Below are positions 6,375 to 8,979 of a DNA stretch of 8,979 nt, piece by piece. Made by a program: the position numbers and the translations under genes. How positions within the stretch are numbered: position 1 is the stretch's first letter; every line of letters begins with the position of its first letter. Below the pieces are notes generated by a model that searched no databases, had not been told where the DNA came from, and saw nothing but the letters and a program-made list of their open reading frames with translations. Source of the stretch: CAYQEC01 sp964569015 (GTDB lineage: Bacteria; Actinomycetota; Acidimicrobiia; Spongiisociales; UBA5794); contig CAZMSN010000065.1 in assembly GCA_964569015.1 (NCBI GenBank), positions 1 to 8,979 of the forward strand, in the 5' to 3' direction.

Positions 6375-7135
6375 GTGGCGAACGGGCACGTCCACGCCCT
6401 CTACCGGCACGGCGACAGCCCGCTTCACCGGCTCCCGCCGCACCTCAAGCTGATTGCCGCCTTCGGGTTCGTGTTCGCCATCGTCGCCACGCCCCGCGAG
6501 GCGATCTGGGCGTTCGCCGCCCATGCCGCCGTGCTGGTGGCGCTGGCGACCTTCGCCCGCCTCGGGATCCGGTTCGTCGCAACCCGAATGGTGATCGAGG
6601 TGCCCTTCCTCGTCGTGGCCCTGATGCTGCCGTTCATCGCCCGAGGTGAGAGGGTCGACGTGCTCGGCTTCTCGCTCTCCGTCGGCGGCCTGTGGGCGAT
6701 GTGGAACATCGTTGCCAAGGCAACCCTCGGCCTCCTCACCTCGGTGGTGCTCGCCGGGACCACGCAGATCCCCAACCTGCTGCGCGGTTTCGACACCCTC
6801 CGCGTGCCTCGGGTGATGACGTCGATCATGGGCTTCATGGTCCGCTATCTCGACGTCGTGCTCGGCGAGTTCCGTACGATGCGCGTCGCCATGCAGTCGC
6901 GCGCCTATCACCCGACCTGGCTGGGCCAGGTCCGACCCTATGCCCAATCGATCGGCCACATCTTCATCCGATCGTTCGAACGCGGCGAGCGCGTCTACCT
7001 GGCGATGGCGTCCCGCGGCTACGCCGGGAAGATGCCGCGGCGTGCGGCCGACCAGGCCTCGGCAACCGAGTGGGCCGCGGCCCTGACGCTTCCTGCCGTG
7101 GCCTGGGCGCTGGCCGCTCTCGCCTGGACAACGCT

Positions 7136-7139
<4 letters not shown>
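6375..7139 (+). CDS. cbiQ: Energy-coupling factor transmembrane subunit CbiQ (EcfT)
   Basis: Membrane subunit that transmits ATP-driven movement from CbiO to CbiM. The 254 residues have a hydrophobic first half (segments about 25-40, 43-60, 72-89, 108-128) and a long cytoplasmic region with the two coupling motifs of EcfT proteins. The first is AMQSRA (172-177), a slightly divergent form of A-x-x-R-G. The second is AMASRG (210-215), canonical. A final membrane segment lies at about 233-251. The GTG start directly follows the TGA of the PDGLE gene and has no strong ribosome site, so translation is probably coupled. The stop overlaps the cbiO start (GTGA). Confidence 0.92.
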
Positions 7140-7879
<740 letters not shown>

Positions 7880-7904
7880 CGAAGCCGGTGCCGACCCCGT
7901 GGCG

Positions 7905-7933
7905 TAATCTGCTCTGGGAACCCGATCAGGAGG
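7905..7933 (+). promoter_or_regulatory. Candidate -10 (TAATCT) and strong ribosome site (AGGAGG) for the CDF gene
   Basis: TAATCT at 7905-7910 fits TAnnnT and would start transcription near 7917. AGGAGG at 7928-7933 is the best Shine-Dalgarno in this part of the window and lies 8 bases before the GTG at 7942, which selects that start. No -35 with normal spacing is visible. Confidence 0.45.
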
Positions 7934-7941
7934 TGCCGGCA

Positions 7942-8886
7942 GTGGCAGGCGGTGGCGAGCACGGGGTCAAATCGATCATCGCCGCCTTCTTCGCCAACCT
8001 GGGTATCGCGGTCGCCAAGTTCGTGGGATTCCTGTTCACCCGCTCGTCGTCGATGCTGGCCGAGAGCATCCACTCGGTCGCCGACACCGGGAACCAAGGC
8101 CTGCTGCTGCTGGGCGGCCGCATGGCTCGGCGCGACGCCAACACCCGATTCCAGTTCGGCTTCGGGCGGGAGCGGTACTTCTGGTCGTTCGTCGTCGCCC
8201 TGGTGTTGTTCTCGCTGGGATCGCTGTTCGCGCTCTGGGAGGGATTCCAGAAGATCCGCCATCCCCACACCGTGGAATCGCTCGGCTGGGCTCTCGGCAT
8301 CCTGGGCGTGGCCATGGTGCTCGAGTCGTTCTCGCTCCGTACCGCGCTTCGTGAGTCGCGGCCCCTCAAGCCATCGGGCAGCTGGTGGAGGTTCATCCGC
8401 ACCGCCCACGTCCCCGAGCTGCCGGTGGTGCTTCTCGAGGACAGCGCCGCCCTCATCGGACTGGTGCTCGCTTTTGTGGCGGTGACCATCGCCGCCGTAG
8501 CCGACGCCCCGGTGTGGGATGCCGTCGGAACGCTCTGCATCGGCCTCCTACTCGGCGTCATCGCCGTCATCCTCGCCGTCGAGATGAAAGGCCTCCTCAT
8601 CGGCGAGTCGGCGCTGCCCGAGGACCAAGACCTGATTCGGCACGCCATCGATGCGTCTCCCCACGTCGAGCGGATCATCCATCTCCGCACCCAGTACCTG
8701 GGGCCCGACGAGCTGCTGGTCGGGGTCAAGGTGGCGTTCGATACCGCGCTCACCGTGCCCGAACTGGCAACCGCTATCAACGAGATCGAACGGAACGTGC
8801 GCGAGGTCGTCCCGATCGCGTGGCCGATGTACGTCGAGCCCGACGTGATTGACGAGCGCGCCGCGCCCCCGGTGCTCGATCACTGA
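7942..8886 (+). CDS. Cation diffusion facilitator, ZnT9 (SLC30A9)-like
   Basis: Inner-membrane divalent-cation/proton antiporter of 314 residues. Six membrane helices are expected (about 12-32, 36-56, 80-100, 115-132, 163-185, 195-215), followed by a cytoplasmic domain of about 95 residues. The segment SMLAESIHSVADTGNQGLLL (37-56) holds helix-2 ligands His44 and Asp48. Helix 5 has VVLLEDSAALIGL (162-174) with Glu166-Asp167, where most CDF proteins have HxxxD. This pattern, plus FGFGRERYFWS (72-82), resembles the ZnT9 branch rather than FieF/ZitB. A GTG at 7888 would add 18 residues, but the AGGAGG before 7942 and the family N-terminus favour the shorter form. It follows the nickel/cobalt importer by 62 bases, so it may export the same metals or zinc; the metal cannot be read from sequence. 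Confidence 0.88.
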   Translation: MAGGGEHGVKSIIAAFFANLGIAVAKFVGFLFTRSSSMLAESIHSVADTGNQGLLLLGGRMARRDANTRFQFGFGRERYFWSFVVALVLFSLGSLFALWEGFQKIRHPHTVESLGWALGILGVAMVLESFSLRTALRESRPLKPSGSWWRFIRTAHVPELPVVLLEDSAALIGLVLAFVAVTIAAVADAPVWDAVGTLCIGLLLGVIAVILAVEMKGLLIGESALPEDQDLIRHAIDASPHVERIIHLRTQYLGPDELLVGVKVAFDTALTVPELATAINEIERNVREVVPIAWPMYVEPDVIDERAAPPVLDH

Positions 8887-8979
8887 GTCCGCGACCTCGC
8901 ACCCCCTCGGCTCAATGCGTTTGCCGCTCCCCCTGACCTGTTCTTTCACCCTCCCTCCGAAAGGAAGGATCGACGAGGG
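8887..8979. other. Terminal intergenic stretch with no complete gene
   Basis: These 93 bases hold no gene start that can be supported. CCCTC (8949-8953) can pair with GAGGG (8975-8979), with CCTCCGAAAGGAAGG inside, which may be part of a terminator cut by the window edge. AAAGGAAGG (8960-8968) would also serve as a ribosome site for a gene beginning just beyond the edge. Confidence 0.3.

Overview
The window is gene-dense, high-G+C bacterial DNA. It has short or absent intergenic gaps, frequent GTG starts and several TAnnnT -10 elements lying 6-12 bases before a start codon, so mRNAs would be leaderless or nearly so. These traits, the HTH-citrate synthase beside a citrate synthase, and a Streptomyces-style Nur box suggest an actinobacterium. 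Acidimicrobiia or a relative is a guess. There is no sign of mobile DNA, CRISPR or rRNA, and no gene-free stretch over 300 bases.

Region 1 (1-742): a VUT/YhhQ-family queuosine-precursor transporter behind a short, inverted-repeat-rich leader. Its stop codon shares a CTAG with the stop of the next gene, which is convergent.

Region 2 (739-3171): two divergent citrate-synthase-fold genes. The minus-strand protein has an N-terminal MerR/excisionase-type helix-turn-helix fused to a citrate synthase domain in which two of the three catalytic residues appear replaced (His to Gln, His to Glu). The plus-strand gene is a compact citrate synthase with both active-site histidines, but Glu where the catalytic Asp is usual. 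The 78 bases between them hold two copies of a TCAATATTG palindrome, placed so that each copy could supply the -10 of one promoter and the -35 of the other. This reads as a self-controlled pair: a DNA-binding pseudo-enzyme that may sense a citrate-synthase ligand and control the real enzyme. It is the most novel-looking element here.

Region 3 (3269-4868): an ABC-2 type exporter, ATPase plus six-helix permease, with overlapping genes and unknown substrate.

Region 4 (4878-8886): metal homeostasis. A Fur-family regulator (probably Nur) is followed by a four-gene ECF-type nickel/cobalt importer (cbiM, a PDGLE-domain cbiN-like gene, cbiQ, cbiO) with overlapping or abutting stops and starts, then by a ZnT9-like cation diffusion facilitator with its own ribosome binding site. 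Just before cbiM a TATCCT -10 is followed by a sequence matching the Nur box (TGCAA, 5 bases, TTGCAA). This points to nickel as substrate and to the adjacent Fur-family protein as repressor.

The last 93 bases hold no complete gene.
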